Shown here one piece after another: positions 29,377-38,996 of a stretch of DNA of 64,000 nucleotides. A model generated the notes under the pieces. The model ran no database searches, was not told the DNA's origin, and saw nothing but the letters and a program-made list of their open reading frames with translations. The position numbers were made by a program, and so were the translations under genes. The stretch spans positions 744,001 through 808,000 of the forward strand of contig NZ_NPEG01000001.1 in the NCBI RefSeq assembly GCF_002812045.1, given 5' to 3'. The stretch is from Leptospira haakeii. Its GTDB lineage: Bacteria > Spirochaetota > Leptospiria > Leptospirales > Leptospiraceae. Position 1 is the first letter of the stretch; each line of letters begins with the position of its first letter.

Positions 29377-30174
29377 TTAAGAAAGAGAGGTTCTCACTTC
29401 TTCTAAGATCCGATCCATTTCCAGGATACCTTCTTCAAATAAGGCAGGTCCCGGTTGCAAAATGATCGCAGGATCCATTTCGAAAATTTTGTCGTTTTTG
29501 ATCGCTGGAATATCTTTCCATTCATCCCTGGTGCGTACCCATTCGAAGTCCATAGGTTTTCCACACCAGCTTCCGATGATCAAATCCGGTTTTGCATCAG
29601 CTACTTCATGAAGGCTTATGATCCTGTCTTTGGCCAAGGATTTTTCTTTCAAATGGCCGAAAGAATCCACTGCTCCTACAATCTCCAATAATTCGGAAAC
29701 CCATCTGATTCCTGTGATAATCGGATGATCCCATTCTTGGAAAAACACCTTAAGTTTTGGTTTAGAAGAAGAACGTTCTCTTATCTCGTTTAATCTTTTT
29801 TTATACGATTCCACAAGTTTAGAAGTCTGCTCCGATTTTCCGATTAATGATCCCACCATCATAATGGTCTGGAAAATTTCCTCCAAACTTCTTTGGTTGG
29901 TGATCAGAACATTCAGTCCTTCTTTTACTAGATCGTGAGAAAGTTGTGCCTGAATATCCGAAAAACCAATGACCAGATCCGGATCCAGCTCCTTGATTCT
30001 CTTTATGTTTCCGTTAATAAAAGCGGATACTCTAGGTTTTTCTTCTTTTGCCTGAGGGGGTCTTTCCGTATATGCTGAGATGCCTACGATTCGTTCTTCT
30101 TCTCCTAATAAATAGAGAAGTTCGGTAGTCTCTTCAGTTAAACATACGATTCTTTGCGGACCGATTTTACTCAA
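29377..30174 (-). CDS. BtuF-like cobalamin/siderophore-binding domain protein without signal peptide
   Basis: A 265-residue protein with the two-lobe fold pattern of class III periplasmic binding proteins (PF01497): [35 protein letters not shown], then [20 protein letters not shown] and a tail with [11 protein letters not shown]. No signal peptide or lipobox precedes the domain, so it should be cytosolic, unlike transporter-bound BtuF. It starts at TTG overlapping the acs stop by four bases (TTGA, 30171-30174), implying translational coupling. No ABC transporter genes flank it. It might handle corrinoids inside the cell; function unproven. Confidence 0.8.
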   Translation of the reverse strand: MSKIGPQRIVCLTEETTELLYLLGEEERIVGISAYTERPPQAKEEKPRVSAFINGNIKRIKELDPDLVIGFSDIQAQLSHDLVKEGLNVLITNQRSLEEIFQTIMMVGSLIGKSEQTSKLVESYKKRLNEIRERSSSKPKLKVFFQEWDHPIITGIRWVSELLEIVGAVDSFGHLKEKSLAKDRIISLHEVADAKPDLIIGSWCGKPMDFEWVRTRDEWKDIPAIKNDKIFEMDPAIILQPGPALFEEGILEMDRILEEVRTSLS

Positions 30175-32138
30175 CTGTGATACTTCTTCTTATCATCTAT
30201 TAATTTTTCCACTACACTTGGATCAGCTAAGGTAGATATATCTCCCAAACCTTCGAACTCACTTGAGGCGATCTTACGTAAGATCCTTCTCATAATTTTT
30301 CCGGATCTGGTTTTAGGAAGTCCAGGTGCCCAATGGATCACATCAGGTCTTGCGATCTTCCCAATCATTTTTTCCACAGTCGCGATCAGCTCTTTTTTAA
30401 GAGAATCATTTGTAGTTACACCTTCTTTCACTGTGACGTAAGCATAAATTCCCTGGCCCTTGATATCATGTGGAAATCCTACAACGGCTGCTTCTGCTAC
30501 GGAAAGATTTTCAACAAGTGCGCTTTCTACTTCTGCGGAGCCGATCCTATGGCCTGATACATTGATCACATCATCCACACGACCGGTGATCCAATAATAT
30601 CCGTCTTTGTCTCTTCTTGCCCCGTCTCCTGTAAAATAATAACCTTTATAAATAGAGAAGTAGGTATCGAAAAATCTTTTCGGGTCCTTAAACACTCCTC
30701 TCATCATGGAAGGCCAAGGAGATTTGATGGCTAGGTTTCCTGAAACTTCTCCCTTGGAGTTGATTTCTTTTCCTTCATCATCTAAAAGAACAGGTTGTAC
30801 CCCGAAAAACGGAAGAGTTGCAGATCCCGGCTTTTGAGCGATTGCGCCAGGCAAAGGAGAGATCATGATCGCTCCGGTTTCCGTCTGCCACCAAGTGTCT
30901 ACGATAGGACATTTGGATTTTCCAACATGTTTAAAATACCATTCCCATGCTTCCGGATTGATCGGTTCTCCTACGGATCCAATCAATCTGAGGGAGCTTA
31001 GGTTTCTTTTTTCGATAGGATCTGTTCCTTCTCTCATTAAAGAGCGAATTGCAGTAGGTGCAGTATAAAATACTGTGACTCCGTGTTTATCGATCACATC
31101 CCAGAATCTTCCCACATCAGGGTAAGTAGGAACTCCCTCAAACATGATAGAAGTGGCACCGTTTGAAAGTGGCCCATACACTAAATAACTATGACCTGTT
31201 ACCCAACCTATATCGGCGGTACACCAATATGTATCCGTAGGTTTGATATCAAAAACATAATGAAAGGTCATATTGACCCCTAAAAGATATCCTCCAGTCG
31301 TATGAAGAACTCCTTTCGGTTTTCCGGTAGAACCAGAAGTATATAGAATGAACAAAGGATCTTCCGAATCCATTTGTTCAGGTTTACAATATGCAGGAAG
31401 ATTTGGGTCATTCATTAGATAATGCCACCAACGATCTCTTCCTTCTTTCCAATTCAGTTCTGTTTCTTGTCCGGTCCTTCTAACAACGATGACATTATTT
31501 ACCTTTTCAGAAGACTGATCTAAAGCCGTATCTACTGCCTTTTTCAGATCCAGACTTTTACCACCTCTATAACCTCCATCGGAAGTTACGATCAATCTTG
31601 GTTTACAATCTTCTATCCTACTTTGTAGAGCTTCCGGAGAAAAACCTCCGAATACAACGGAGTGGATTGCACCAATACGAGTACATGCAAGAATTGTAAT
31701 AGCAAGTTCAGGGATCATCGGCAGGTAAACCATTACCACATCACCTTTTCGGATGCCTGAATTTTTGAGAACGTTTGCGAACTTATTCACTTCACGATAA
31801 AGATCATAGTAGGTATAAGTTTTGGATTCTTGGGGATTATCACCTTCCCAGATGATCGCGGCTTTATTCTTTAAAGGAGTATCTATATAACGGTCGAGGC
31901 AATTATAAGAGACATTGATCTTGCCTCCCTCGAACCATTTTACTTTTGCATTCTTAAAATCGTGATCTAAAACCTTATTCCATTTTTTGAACCAGGTAAG
32001 GCGAGTAGAAGCTTCTCGGGCCCAAAACTTTTTAGGATTCTCTATAGATTCTTTGTATAATGCCTTATAATCTTTGAGGTTGATATTCGCTGTTTTTTTG
32101 AAATTAGCGAACGGCTGGACGATTCTTTCTTTCGACAT
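30171..32138 (-). CDS. acs: Acetyl-CoA synthetase (AMP-forming)
   Basis: A 655-residue enzyme that activates acetate to acetyl-CoA via acetyl-AMP, of normal family length. Motifs: [20 protein letters not shown] (P-loop), [29 protein letters not shown], and the C-terminal [14 protein letters not shown] whose lysine is acetylated in other Acs enzymes to switch activity off. AAGGAA precedes the ATG. The downstream BtuF-like gene is coupled by a TTGA overlap. In Leptospira, which live on beta-oxidation of fatty acids, acetate recycling fits, but that link is background knowledge. Confidence 0.97.
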   Translation of the reverse strand: MSKERIVQPFANFKKTANINLKDYKALYKESIENPKKFWAREASTRLTWFKKWNKVLDHDFKNAKVKWFEGGKINVSYNCLDRYIDTPLKNKAAIIWEGDNPQESKTYTYYDLYREVNKFANVLKNSGIRKGDVVMVYLPMIPELAITILACTRIGAIHSVVFGGFSPEALQSRIEDCKPRLIVTSDGGYRGGKSLDLKKAVDTALDQSSEKVNNVIVVRRTGQETELNWKEGRDRWWHYLMNDPNLPAYCKPEQMDSEDPLFILYTSGSTGKPKGVLHTTGGYLLGVNMTFHYVFDIKPTDTYWCTADIGWVTGHSYLVYGPLSNGATSIMFEGVPTYPDVGRFWDVIDKHGVTVFYTAPTAIRSLMREGTDPIEKRNLSSLRLIGSVGEPINPEAWEWYFKHVGKSKCPIVDTWWQTETGAIMISPLPGAIAQKPGSATLPFFGVQPVLLDDEGKEINSKGEVSGNLAIKSPWPSMMRGVFKDPKRFFDTYFSIYKGYYFTGDGARRDKDGYYWITGRVDDVINVSGHRIGSAEVESALVENLSVAEAAVVGFPHDIKGQGIYAYVTVKEGVTTNDSLKKELIATVEKMIGKIARPDVIHWAPGLPKTRSGKIMRRILRKIASSEFEGLGDISTLADPSVVEKLIDDKKKYHS

Positions 32139-32293
32139 GGCTTATTCCTTCGCAATCGAATACGAAACTTTTTAATTTCCGTACTGTCCACTCATTCTCT
32201 AACCCACATTTAGGAGAGTTTTTTATTTAAAATCGCGCCTGTTATGTAAAAAAAGAATTCTCCCCCCGACCGTATTTCAGCAGGCTCACCTCA

Positions 32294-33037
32294 ATGTCAG
32301 AAAAATTGGACACTCGGGAAAGTTTTAAGCGTAGGTTCTTAGTTTGGCTGGTGCCTACGATTGTAGTTTTTTTACAAAGGATCATCGGGCTCACCTCAAG
32401 AAAGGTAGAATTAGGAAAGGAGCATTTTAACTCTCTTTATCCTTTGAAGAAGCCGTTTATTCTCTGCGTTTGGCATACGAACGTTCTTTACTCACCATAC
32501 TTGAATAAGAATCGTAAATTAGCAGTTTTGATCTCCGAATCTAAGGATGGAGATTTTATCACCGGAGTGGTGCATAGGTTCGGTAACGGAAGTATTCGTG
32601 GGAGTTCTTCCAAAGGTGGATCCAAAGCTCTTAAAGCTATGATCGTTCATTTGAGAAAAAATCTTCCTGCAGCATTTACTCCCGACGGGCCTAGAGGTCC
32701 AGCTTGGATCGTTCAACCTGGAGTAATTGCAGCTGCCCAAGTCTCTCAGGTTCCTATCTTACCTTTTCATTATGAATGTACAAAACAATGGATTGCGGAG
32801 AAGTCTTGGGACAAACATAGGATCCCAAAACCTTTTACAACTTTTGTAATCTCTTACGGAGAGCCAATCATGATCCCAAGAGATCTAGATGAGGCTGGAT
32901 TCGAAAGAGAAAGATTAAAAGTAGAGAAAGCAATGCTCGAAAATAAAAATCGAGCAGAGCAAAAAGCAGAAGAACTTAGAAGGGCAGCTGGGATCAAGTC
33001 GAACCAGTCCGAATTAAATCCAGAAACTCGCTCCTAG
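32294..33037 (+). CDS. Lysophospholipid acyltransferase-like protein (DUF374)
   Basis: A 247-residue protein of the DUF374 branch of acyltransferases. The catalytic block is replaced by [11 protein letters not shown] (His retained), followed by the family-specific [23 protein letters not shown] and [11 protein letters not shown] segments. Members are linked to lipid A or lysophospholipid acylation, but a specific reaction has not been shown for this branch to my knowledge. One membrane-associated helix near residues 14-30. The gene ends 44 bases inside the convergent folE gene. The ATG at 32294 has only a weak ribosome site. Confidence 0.85.
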   Translation: MSEKLDTRESFKRRFLVWLVPTIVVFLQRIIGLTSRKVELGKEHFNSLYPLKKPFILCVWHTNVLYSPYLNKNRKLAVLISESKDGDFITGVVHRFGNGSIRGSSSKGGSKALKAMIVHLRKNLPAAFTPDGPRGPAWIVQPGVIAAAQVSQVPILPFHYECTKQWIAEKSWDKHRIPKPFTTFVISYGEPIMIPRDLDEAGFERERLKVEKAMLENKNRAEQKAEELRRAAGIKSNQSELNPETRS

Positions 33038-33545
33038 TTACCATATTCGTTTTAAATTCTCCGAGCATACAAGAAGTGAAAAGTTCGGAGTTTTGTTTTT
33101 CTACTCCTCTCATCATCATACAAAGATGTTTTGCTTTGATGACTACCGCAACGCCTAAGGGATCCAAAACTTCCATAAGGGCGTATGCTATTTGTTCAGT
33201 CATTCTTTCTTGAACCTGTAACCTTCTAGCAAATACGTCTACGATACGTGGAATTTTAGAAATCCCTATAATCTTTTTATTAGGAATATAACCTACGTGA
33301 GCCTTTCCAAAAAAAGGAAGAAGATGATGTTCGCAAAGAGAATACATTTCGATGTCTCTGACAAGGACCATTCCTTGGCTGTCCTCTTCGAAGATCGCTC
33401 CGTTTACAATCGTATCAATATCTGCTTTATAACCGGAAGTCAGGAATTCATAAGCTTTCCGGACCCTTTTAGGAGTGTTTAAAAGTCCTTCTCTATTCGG
33501 ATCTTCTCCGATTGCTTTTAATATACTCGTTACTTCGTTTTCCAA
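32994..33545 (-). CDS. folE: GTP cyclohydrolase I
   Basis: A 183-residue enzyme that converts GTP to dihydroneopterin triphosphate, the first step of tetrahydrofolate synthesis. Zinc and catalytic motifs are intact: [20 protein letters not shown], then [19 protein letters not shown] and [15 protein letters not shown]. It starts at TTG (33543-33545) with GGAGAG five to six bases upstream. Its last 44 bases overlap the 3' end of the acyltransferase gene, so the two transcripts are antisense there. Confidence 0.96.
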   Translation of the reverse strand: MENEVTSILKAIGEDPNREGLLNTPKRVRKAYEFLTSGYKADIDTIVNGAIFEEDSQGMVLVRDIEMYSLCEHHLLPFFGKAHVGYIPNKKIIGISKIPRIVDVFARRLQVQERMTEQIAYALMEVLDPLGVAVVIKAKHLCMMMRGVEKQNSELFTSCMLGEFKTNMVTRSEFLDLIRTGST

Positions 33546-33685
33546 GGTGTCTCTCCGTTCTTCGCTTCGAAAATGTATGTAGTTAGACTCGTCTGGACAA
33601 GTCTTGGTAATTTACTTCTCTTTTCAAGGGGAAAAGCGATTGGCTTGCCATTCCTAGTTCATCTTATACGATGGTTTAATTTTCA

Positions 33686-34810
33686 ATGATGGCCAGAAGG
33701 ATCAAAATCGGATTCGATGCAAGGATGATTGCCCATTCAGGGATTGGTTCCAGGATCAAAGGGCTTTTGAATTGGTTAGGCGATATCGCCTCTAAAAAAG
33801 GGATCCAGATAATTCTTCTTGGAAATCCTGATATTCTAAAAAAGAATCTTTCCCCAAAGGTTTTATCCTCTTACGAAATTATAGAATATAATGCTGGGAT
33901 TTATTCTATCAAAGAATGGTTCGGAATTTCTGAGATGAAAGAGTTAGATCTATTGGATATCCCACATTTTAACGCACCTTTAAAATTCCTAGATCGTTGT
34001 GTTGTTACTATTCACGATATTATTCCATTCAGAATGAAACAGTTCCATTCTTCTTTTTTGAAACAATCTTATATGAAGATCGTGTTTTTACTCATTAGGA
34101 AGAAGGCCAAAAAGATCATTACAGTTTCGGATTTTACCGCAAAAGATATTACTGAAGTTTTTTCATTTTCTCCATCTCAGATGAGAACCGTCTATAATGG
34201 CTTGGACTCAAAAACATTTTCTCCTAAAAGCGATTCAGAAAAGAAGAAGTTCCTGAAACAGTACGGATTGAAACCTGGATACTTGCTCAGCGTTGGGATT
34301 GGAAAAGAGCATAAAAATTTAGGATTCGTACTTAAATCTCTCAAAAAACTTTGGTCCGAACAAAGGATCAAAGTTGATTGGGTGATCGCTGGTTCAGGCG
34401 GAAAACTTCCCGATTATCTAGCTGAAGATGCAAAAGGTTGGGAAGATAGAATTAAATTGGTTCCTTATTTGTCTGAACAAGAATTGGCGACTTTATATTC
34501 TGGGGCAGGGTTACTTGTTTATCCTTCTTTATACGAGGGATTTGGATTTCCTCCTGTCGAAGCTCAGTCTTGCGGTTGCCCAGTATATTCTTCTAACTCA
34601 AGTGTTCTTCCTGAAATTTTAGAAGACACTGCATTCTTCTTTGATCCAACAGATTCTCACTCTTTTGAAACTGACTTAGTTAAATTATTAGATTCTCCCA
34701 AACTTCTAAGTTCTAAAACCAAAAAAGGTTTAAAAAATTCTAAAAGGTTTGATTGGAAAAAATCTGCAACCGAGATCGTAGAAGAATATTTACAGTTGGT
34801 GAAGAGCTGA
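33686..34810 (+). CDS. Glycosyltransferase family 4 (GT-B fold)
   Basis: A 374-residue glycosyltransferase with the GT-B layout: N-terminal acceptor domain (about 1-180; CVVTIHDIIPF, KKIITVSDFTAKDI) and a C-terminal nucleotide-sugar domain (about 190-374). The latter carries LLSVGIGKEHKNLG and the retaining E-x7-E motif in SLYEGFGFPPVEAQSCG. It likely adds a sugar to a surface glycan, but it stands alone with no O-antigen cluster around it. ATG ATG at 33686 has no strong ribosome site. Donor and acceptor are unknown. Confidence 0.9.
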   Translation: MMARRIKIGFDARMIAHSGIGSRIKGLLNWLGDIASKKGIQIILLGNPDILKKNLSPKVLSSYEIIEYNAGIYSIKEWFGISEMKELDLLDIPHFNAPLKFLDRCVVTIHDIIPFRMKQFHSSFLKQSYMKIVFLLIRKKAKKIITVSDFTAKDITEVFSFSPSQMRTVYNGLDSKTFSPKSDSEKKKFLKQYGLKPGYLLSVGIGKEHKNLGFVLKSLKKLWSEQRIKVDWVIAGSGGKLPDYLAEDAKGWEDRIKLVPYLSEQELATLYSGAGLLVYPSLYEGFGFPPVEAQSCGCPVYSSNSSVLPEILEDTAFFFDPTDSHSFETDLVKLLDSPKLLSSKTKKGLKNSKRFDWKKSATEIVEEYLQLVKS

Positions 34811-34811
34811 T

Positions 34812-35003
34812 TTAGGAATTTTTGAAAGAAGGTTTTCCGAGGGAAACTTTTCTTTCTTCTATTTTGAGTCGGATCGATTTTCTTTCATCTTCCGTATACA
34901 TGGTCCATCTACCGATCTCTTCTAATGTGCGATAACAACCTTCGCAGAGACCGGTCTCATAATCCATATTGCAGATCTTGATACATGGAGAACGAACAAT
35001 CAT
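34812..35003 (-). CDS. DUF1289 small cysteine-rich protein
   Basis: A 63-residue protein with the DUF1289 signature: SPCIKICNMDYETGLCEGCY, four cysteines in C-x3-C-x7-C-x2-C spacing, followed by RTLEEIGRWTMYTEDER. The cysteines probably bind a metal. It starts eight bases after the stop of the antiporter gene on the same strand and is likely co-transcribed with it. The function of the family is not established. The stop lies one base from that of the convergent glycosyltransferase. Confidence 0.88.
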   Translation of the reverse strand: MIVRSPCIKICNMDYETGLCEGCYRTLEEIGRWTMYTEDERKSIRLKIEERKVSLGKPSFKNS

Positions 35004-35011
35004 CCTAGGAA

Positions 35012-36790
35012 CTACTTGGTCTTTTTGACCTTCTTCTTATTCGACGTAGTTTTTTTAGGTTTTGCTTTTGCAGATTTAGCAATTGAGGTGTTTCCGTTAA
35101 CATCTACCATTCCTGATAATTCAGTAAATAGAGAAAGTCCTGAAATTTTACCTGGAACGATTACGTGGGCCGCTCCGTTATTTCTGAGAACTTCCGCTTC
35201 TTTAGGATCATCCGTAGTTAGGATGATTTTTGGTTGGTGATGTCTGCAGATACTTTTTAAGGATTCAAGTAATCTGCGGTTGGTAGTTCCTTTTAAGATC
35301 ATATCAGAAACTGTGCAGACGATATATCTCGCTTCTTCTATTCCTAAATGATGAAGGCTCTCCGGATTTGCTAGATCTCCGTATGCCCAACGGATACCCT
35401 TAGATTCCAGGGTTTGTCTATAGATCGGATTAAAATCCACTACCAACATTCTTTTGAGCCAAGAAGGTTTATCTTCTTCTATCCCGTCGATTAGTCCCTG
35501 CGCGATCCTGAAATATCCTAATACCACGATATCTCTTTTGGTCTCTCCGGTTACTTGGGACTCTAATGGTTCTTTGTTTTCCTTTACTCCAAATAGAGAT
35601 AAGAAAGAAATAATTCCTCTGGCGATCTTATCATTAAACAAGATCACATAAGTGGATATGATAGAAGCGATGATCATTGAAGTAAGAACGATCGCCTGTA
35701 GATCTTTTCCAATATGCTCCTTTTGCACTCCAAGTGCTAAGATTACCAAAGAGAATTCTGAAATTTGCGCCAGGTTTAGTCCTGCAACAATACCCGCTCT
35801 TAAACCTTTGCCTGAGAAGAAAACAGTAGGAGCAATGATTACAACTCTGCTGACTAAAACAAATCCGACGGCTAAGAATGCCAGGCCTAAATCGCTTGCA
35901 CTCGGAGCTTGGATTTTCATTCCAAGAGCTACGAAAAATAATGTAATGAAGAAGTCTCTGATCCCGGAAAGTTTGCTGATCACATCTGCACCATAAGGGA
36001 AGGCTGCGATACTCACTCCCGCGATCAATGCTCCCATCTCTTTAGAAAGTTGGAGTTTTTCTGCAACACCGCATAAGAAGAAACACCATGCAATCGAAGT
36101 GATCAAAACCAATTCGGGTTTGGAAGCTGCGAACAAGAAAATTCTGGATAGAATAAAACGACTGACTAGGAAAGCTACCGCAACAAGAGCGATACCTTTG
36201 ACCAAGGATCCGAGCACGTTCAGGATCTGGGGATCTTGCAAGTCCGGTTGGATTCCCATAAATAGAATGGCCCAAATATCTTGTAAGACTAAAACACCTA
36301 TAGTAAGTCGCCCGGCAACAGTACTGATCTCAAACTTATCGTGCAGAAGTTTAACCACGATCATTGTGGAACTGAGAGAGAGTGCGATCGCAAAGTATAG
36401 AAGATCAAAATTTCCGGGAGTAGGAGGGAAGAATGTACGGAAAGCAAACCAGGCTGCCGCAACACCCAAGAAGAATTGTAGAACTCCCAGAGCGAACATG
36501 GAACGACCCATTCTGGCTAATTCTTTTAGATCGATCTCTAAACCGATGATGAACAATAAAAGGATCAAACCGATCTCGGAGATCAGTTCTATACTTTCTT
36601 CACTTTTAACATAACCAATGGTCAGCTTTCCGCCCACATAAGGTCCGAATAATGGGCCAATGATCAATCCAGCTATTACATAACCTAAGACCAGCGGTTG
36701 TTTGAATGCTTTTGCGATGATTGCGAAGAAGGTCGCGAAAATAATACTAAGGGCGATATCAACTAATAGAGTAAGTGAATGATGTTCCAT
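35012..36790 (-). CDS. Cation/proton antiporter, CPA2 family with TrkA-N domain
   Basis: A 592-residue KefB/C-like protein. Residues about 5-385 form 12 or so membrane helices (QPLVLGYVIAGLIIGP, LLLFIIGLEIDLKELARMG). A cytosolic RCK/TrkA-N domain follows (IVVLGYFRIAQGLIDGI, then RWAYGDLANPESLHHLGIEE). The Rossmann glycine motif is altered (GYFRIAQG instead of GxGxxG), so nucleotide binding may be changed. The tail is Lys-rich (about the last 25 residues). It probably exchanges K+ or Na+ for protons. A 7-2-7 palindrome lies 91 bases upstream of its start. Confidence 0.92.
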   Translation of the reverse strand: MEHHSLTLLVDIALSIIFATFFAIIAKAFKQPLVLGYVIAGLIIGPLFGPYVGGKLTIGYVKSEESIELISEIGLILLLFIIGLEIDLKELARMGRSMFALGVLQFFLGVAAAWFAFRTFFPPTPGNFDLLYFAIALSLSSTMIVVKLLHDKFEISTVAGRLTIGVLVLQDIWAILFMGIQPDLQDPQILNVLGSLVKGIALVAVAFLVSRFILSRIFLFAASKPELVLITSIAWCFFLCGVAEKLQLSKEMGALIAGVSIAAFPYGADVISKLSGIRDFFITLFFVALGMKIQAPSASDLGLAFLAVGFVLVSRVVIIAPTVFFSGKGLRAGIVAGLNLAQISEFSLVILALGVQKEHIGKDLQAIVLTSMIIASIISTYVILFNDKIARGIISFLSLFGVKENKEPLESQVTGETKRDIVVLGYFRIAQGLIDGIEEDKPSWLKRMLVVDFNPIYRQTLESKGIRWAYGDLANPESLHHLGIEEARYIVCTVSDMILKGTTNRRLLESLKSICRHHQPKIILTTDDPKEAEVLRNNGAAHVIVPGKISGLSLFTELSGMVDVNGNTSIAKSAKAKPKKTTSNKKKVKKTK

Positions 36791-36880
36791 CTTTTCGGTA
36801 TGAATTCCCCTTAGATTAGTTTTGTTGGAAGGATATTACAAAAAGAAATTATTAAATGAATATAGTCCATTCACTTTTTA

Positions 36881-36896
36881 ATACGAATTTTCGTAT
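36881..36896. promoter_or_regulatory. Perfect palindrome upstream of the antiporter gene
   Basis: ATACGAA-TT-TTCGTAT, a perfect 7-2-7 inverted repeat. It lies 91 bases upstream of the antiporter ATG (minus strand) and 37 bases beyond the 3' end of the zinc-ribbon gene. No T-tract follows on either strand, so an operator fits better than a terminator. A second, smaller hairpin GGAGC-AAT-GCTCC is at 36909-36921. Confidence 0.35.
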
Positions 36897-36932
36897 CCAG
36901 AGAAGGAGGGAGCAATGCTCCAAGGAGAGATT

Positions 36933-37262
36933 TCAGTCGTTGGATTTGAATAGATCCTTAACAGCGTCTTTTGCTTTGGACAAGGTGTAATCTTCTCTAT
37001 CGATCAACACAAAATCTAAATTCTCTTTTTCTATTCTAGCCAGAACTTTGGCGATGTCTGCTGGAGATTTTAAGTTCGTTGCCAGATATTTGAACTTGGT
37101 CCCGCATTCAGGGCAAGACTTGTCCTTAGTATAATTCAGTCCCAGATGTTTACATTTTCCGCAAGTTCCGTACAGATCATCTATGATCATCAATTGAGCA
37201 GAAACCTCGCTTACGCTTAGTTTTTGCCAAACTCGGATATACTTTTTGTCTTCAGCTGACAT
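36933..37262 (-). CDS. Small zinc-ribbon protein of unknown function
   Basis: A 109-residue protein not assigned to a named family. Residues about 34-58 form a zinc ribbon with two CxxC knuckles (CGKCKHLG and CPECGTKF). The C-terminal half looks helical with a short alpha/beta pattern (VLARIEKENLDFVLIDRED). It is 26 bases downstream of the ornithine aminotransferase start region but reads in the same direction, upstream of the antiporter. A cytosolic nucleic-acid or protein-binding role is possible; nothing more can be said. Confidence 0.7.
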   Translation of the reverse strand: MSAEDKKYIRVWQKLSVSEVSAQLMIIDDLYGTCGKCKHLGLNYTKDKSCPECGTKFKYLATNLKSPADIAKVLARIEKENLDFVLIDREDYTLSKAKDAVKDLFKSND

Positions 37263-37288
37263 TCTTTTAGAAAAATGAATTCAAAAGA

Positions 37289-38524
37289 TTAGTCAAGGGT
37301 TTTACGGATTGTCTGAAGAATGAGAGAAGTCGCCTCTTCCAATTCAGTTTTGGAAATACAAAGAGGAGGAGCAAATCTGATTGTATGATCATGAGTTTGT
37401 TTTGCTAGGATTCCGGACTCTAAAAGTTTATAGCAGATCTTTTTAGCTCTTGGTCCTGCCTCATCCGGGAAAAATTCAACTGCGTTTAACAATCCTTTCC
37501 CTCGGATCTCTTTTACTTTATCAGGGTATTCAGATTTCAAAGCTTGCAGAGAAGAGCGGAATTCTGTTCCTCTTAACTCTGAGTTCTCTGAAAGATTTTC
37601 TTCTAATAAGACTTGGATTGCGGTTTTGGCCACTGCAGCCGCTAAGGGATTTCCGCCGAATGTAGAGCCGTGAGTCCCCGGTTTTAAGGTAAGGATGATC
37701 TCATCGGAACCCAATACTGCGGAAACAGGAAGAGTTCCTCCGGACAAAGCTTTGCCAAGCACGAGCAAATCCGGCTTTACATTCTCATGGTCCGCAGCCA
37801 AAAGTTTTCCAGTTCTTCCAAGGCCAGTTTGCACCTCGTCCAAGATCAGAAGTACGTTAAACTCTGAGCAAAGTTTACGTACTTCTTTGAGGTAACCTTC
37901 TCTTGGGACGATTACTCCTGCTTCTCCCTGGATGGGCTCCACCATAAAGGCTGCAACATTAGGATCTTCTAATTCTTTTTTTAAGGCATCCGTATCGTTA
38001 AATGGAATAATAGAAAATCCGGGAACAAAAGGTCCAAAATCTCCTCTACTAGTGGGATCAGTGGATGCGGAGATTGCACCTATACTTCTTCCCCAAAAAT
38101 TTCCGGAGGCAAAAACGATCTTAGCTTTGTCTGCCGGGATTTTTTTAACTTGGTAACCCCATCTTCTTGCTAGCTTAACGGAAGTTTCCGCCGCTTCTAC
38201 TCCGGTGTTCATTGGGACCATTCTATCGAATCCGAATGTATCACATAAAAATTTTTCCATAGGACCTAGTTGATCATTATAGAATGCTCTCGAAGTAAGA
38301 GTTAGTTTTTCGGATTGGGCCTTTAATGTTTCAATAATTTTAGGATGGCAATGGCCTTGGTTAACTGCGCTGTAAGCAGATAAAAAATCGAAATATTTTT
38401 TCCCATCAGTATCCCAAAGAAATACACCTTTCCCTCTCTCCAGCACCACGGGAAGAGGTTCATAATTAAATGCTCCGTACTCTTTTTCGGTATCGAAGTA
38501 AAATTGGGAAGTTTGCGTGTGCAT
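37289..38524 (-). CDS. rocD: Ornithine aminotransferase (class III)
   Basis: A 411-residue PLP enzyme that transfers the delta-amino group of ornithine to 2-oxoglutarate, giving glutamate semialdehyde (proline/arginine interconversion). Motifs typical of ornithine transaminases: [51 protein letters not shown] and the PLP lysine in [16 protein letters not shown]. Tyr in SAYSAV is the residue that favours ornithine over acetylornithine. The ATG at 38524 is preferred to a TTG eight codons upstream. Argininosuccinate and proline genes are not nearby. Confidence 0.92.
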   Translation of the reverse strand: MHTQTSQFYFDTEKEYGAFNYEPLPVVLERGKGVFLWDTDGKKYFDFLSAYSAVNQGHCHPKIIETLKAQSEKLTLTSRAFYNDQLGPMEKFLCDTFGFDRMVPMNTGVEAAETSVKLARRWGYQVKKIPADKAKIVFASGNFWGRSIGAISASTDPTSRGDFGPFVPGFSIIPFNDTDALKKELEDPNVAAFMVEPIQGEAGVIVPREGYLKEVRKLCSEFNVLLILDEVQTGLGRTGKLLAADHENVKPDLLVLGKALSGGTLPVSAVLGSDEIILTLKPGTHGSTFGGNPLAAAVAKTAIQVLLEENLSENSELRGTEFRSSLQALKSEYPDKVKEIRGKGLLNAVEFFPDEAGPRAKKICYKLLESGILAKQTHDHTIRFAPPLCISKTELEEATSLILQTIRKTLD

Positions 38525-38591
38525 CGTACTTGATTCTAACCGGTTCAAGAGTCACACAAGGAGATTTCGGTATTTTACCTTGACTTTTGTG

Positions 38592-38607
38592 TTTCAACTT
38601 GTTGAAA
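38592..38607. promoter_or_regulatory. Palindrome in the promoter region of a lipoprotein pair
   Basis: TTTCAAC-TT-GTTGAAA, a perfect 7-2-7 inverted repeat ending nine bases before the ATG at 38616. A -35-like TTGACT (38580-38585) with a 17-base gap points at TGAAAT (38603-38608), so the palindrome would cover the promoter. The resulting mRNA would be nearly leaderless, which fits the lack of a ribosome site. Confidence 0.35.
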
Positions 38608-38615
38608 TTTATCGC

Positions 38616-38996
38616 ATGCAATTCTCTTTTCCGAAAATACCCGCTTCTATACCGATCGTTTTTGCGATTATGTTCCTTACGAACTGTCTTTATACGAATA
38701 TTAAATCTCCAGGTTGGTACTACTCTCAAAGTTATTCTGATGTAAGAGGAATGGAACCGGTAGGCAAATTAGAAGGTGTGTCTTGCGGAACTAGCTGGCT
38801 TTGGATAGTTTATACGGGAGATGAAAGTTACGAGGCAGCTGTCCAAAATGCGATTAAGGATAAAGCGGACCTTCTATTCGATGTTCAAACGGACTATAGT
38901 TATAAATCCTTTATATTCGCTCTCTATTTTGAAAAATGCACCCGTGTTACCGGGATCGGAGTGAAACTTCCTCAAAGACTTCTGAAAAAAGAATGA
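38616..38996 (+). CDS. TRL-like lipoprotein
   Basis: A 126-residue lipoprotein: signal MQFSFPKIPASIPIVFAIMF followed by lipobox LTNC. The mature part resembles the TRL family: YSQSYSDVRGMEPVGKLEG, then CGTSWLWIVYTGDESYEAAV and a closing YFEKCTRVTGIGVK. That resemblance is by eye. The ATG at 38616 has no Shine-Dalgarno site; an earlier in-frame start would add about 33 residues ahead of the signal peptide. The next lipoprotein gene overlaps its stop by four bases (ATGA), so the two are coupled. Confidence 0.7.
   Translation: MQFSFPKIPASIPIVFAIMFLTNCLYTNIKSPGWYYSQSYSDVRGMEPVGKLEGVSCGTSWLWIVYTGDESYEAAVQNAIKDKADLLFDVQTDYSYKSFIFALYFEKCTRVTGIGVKLPQRLLKKE

Noticed and set aside
35016..36614. Several plus-strand frames opposite the antiporter
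   Set aside because: They are antisense shadows of a strongly membrane-protein-like gene; none has a ribosome site or domain.
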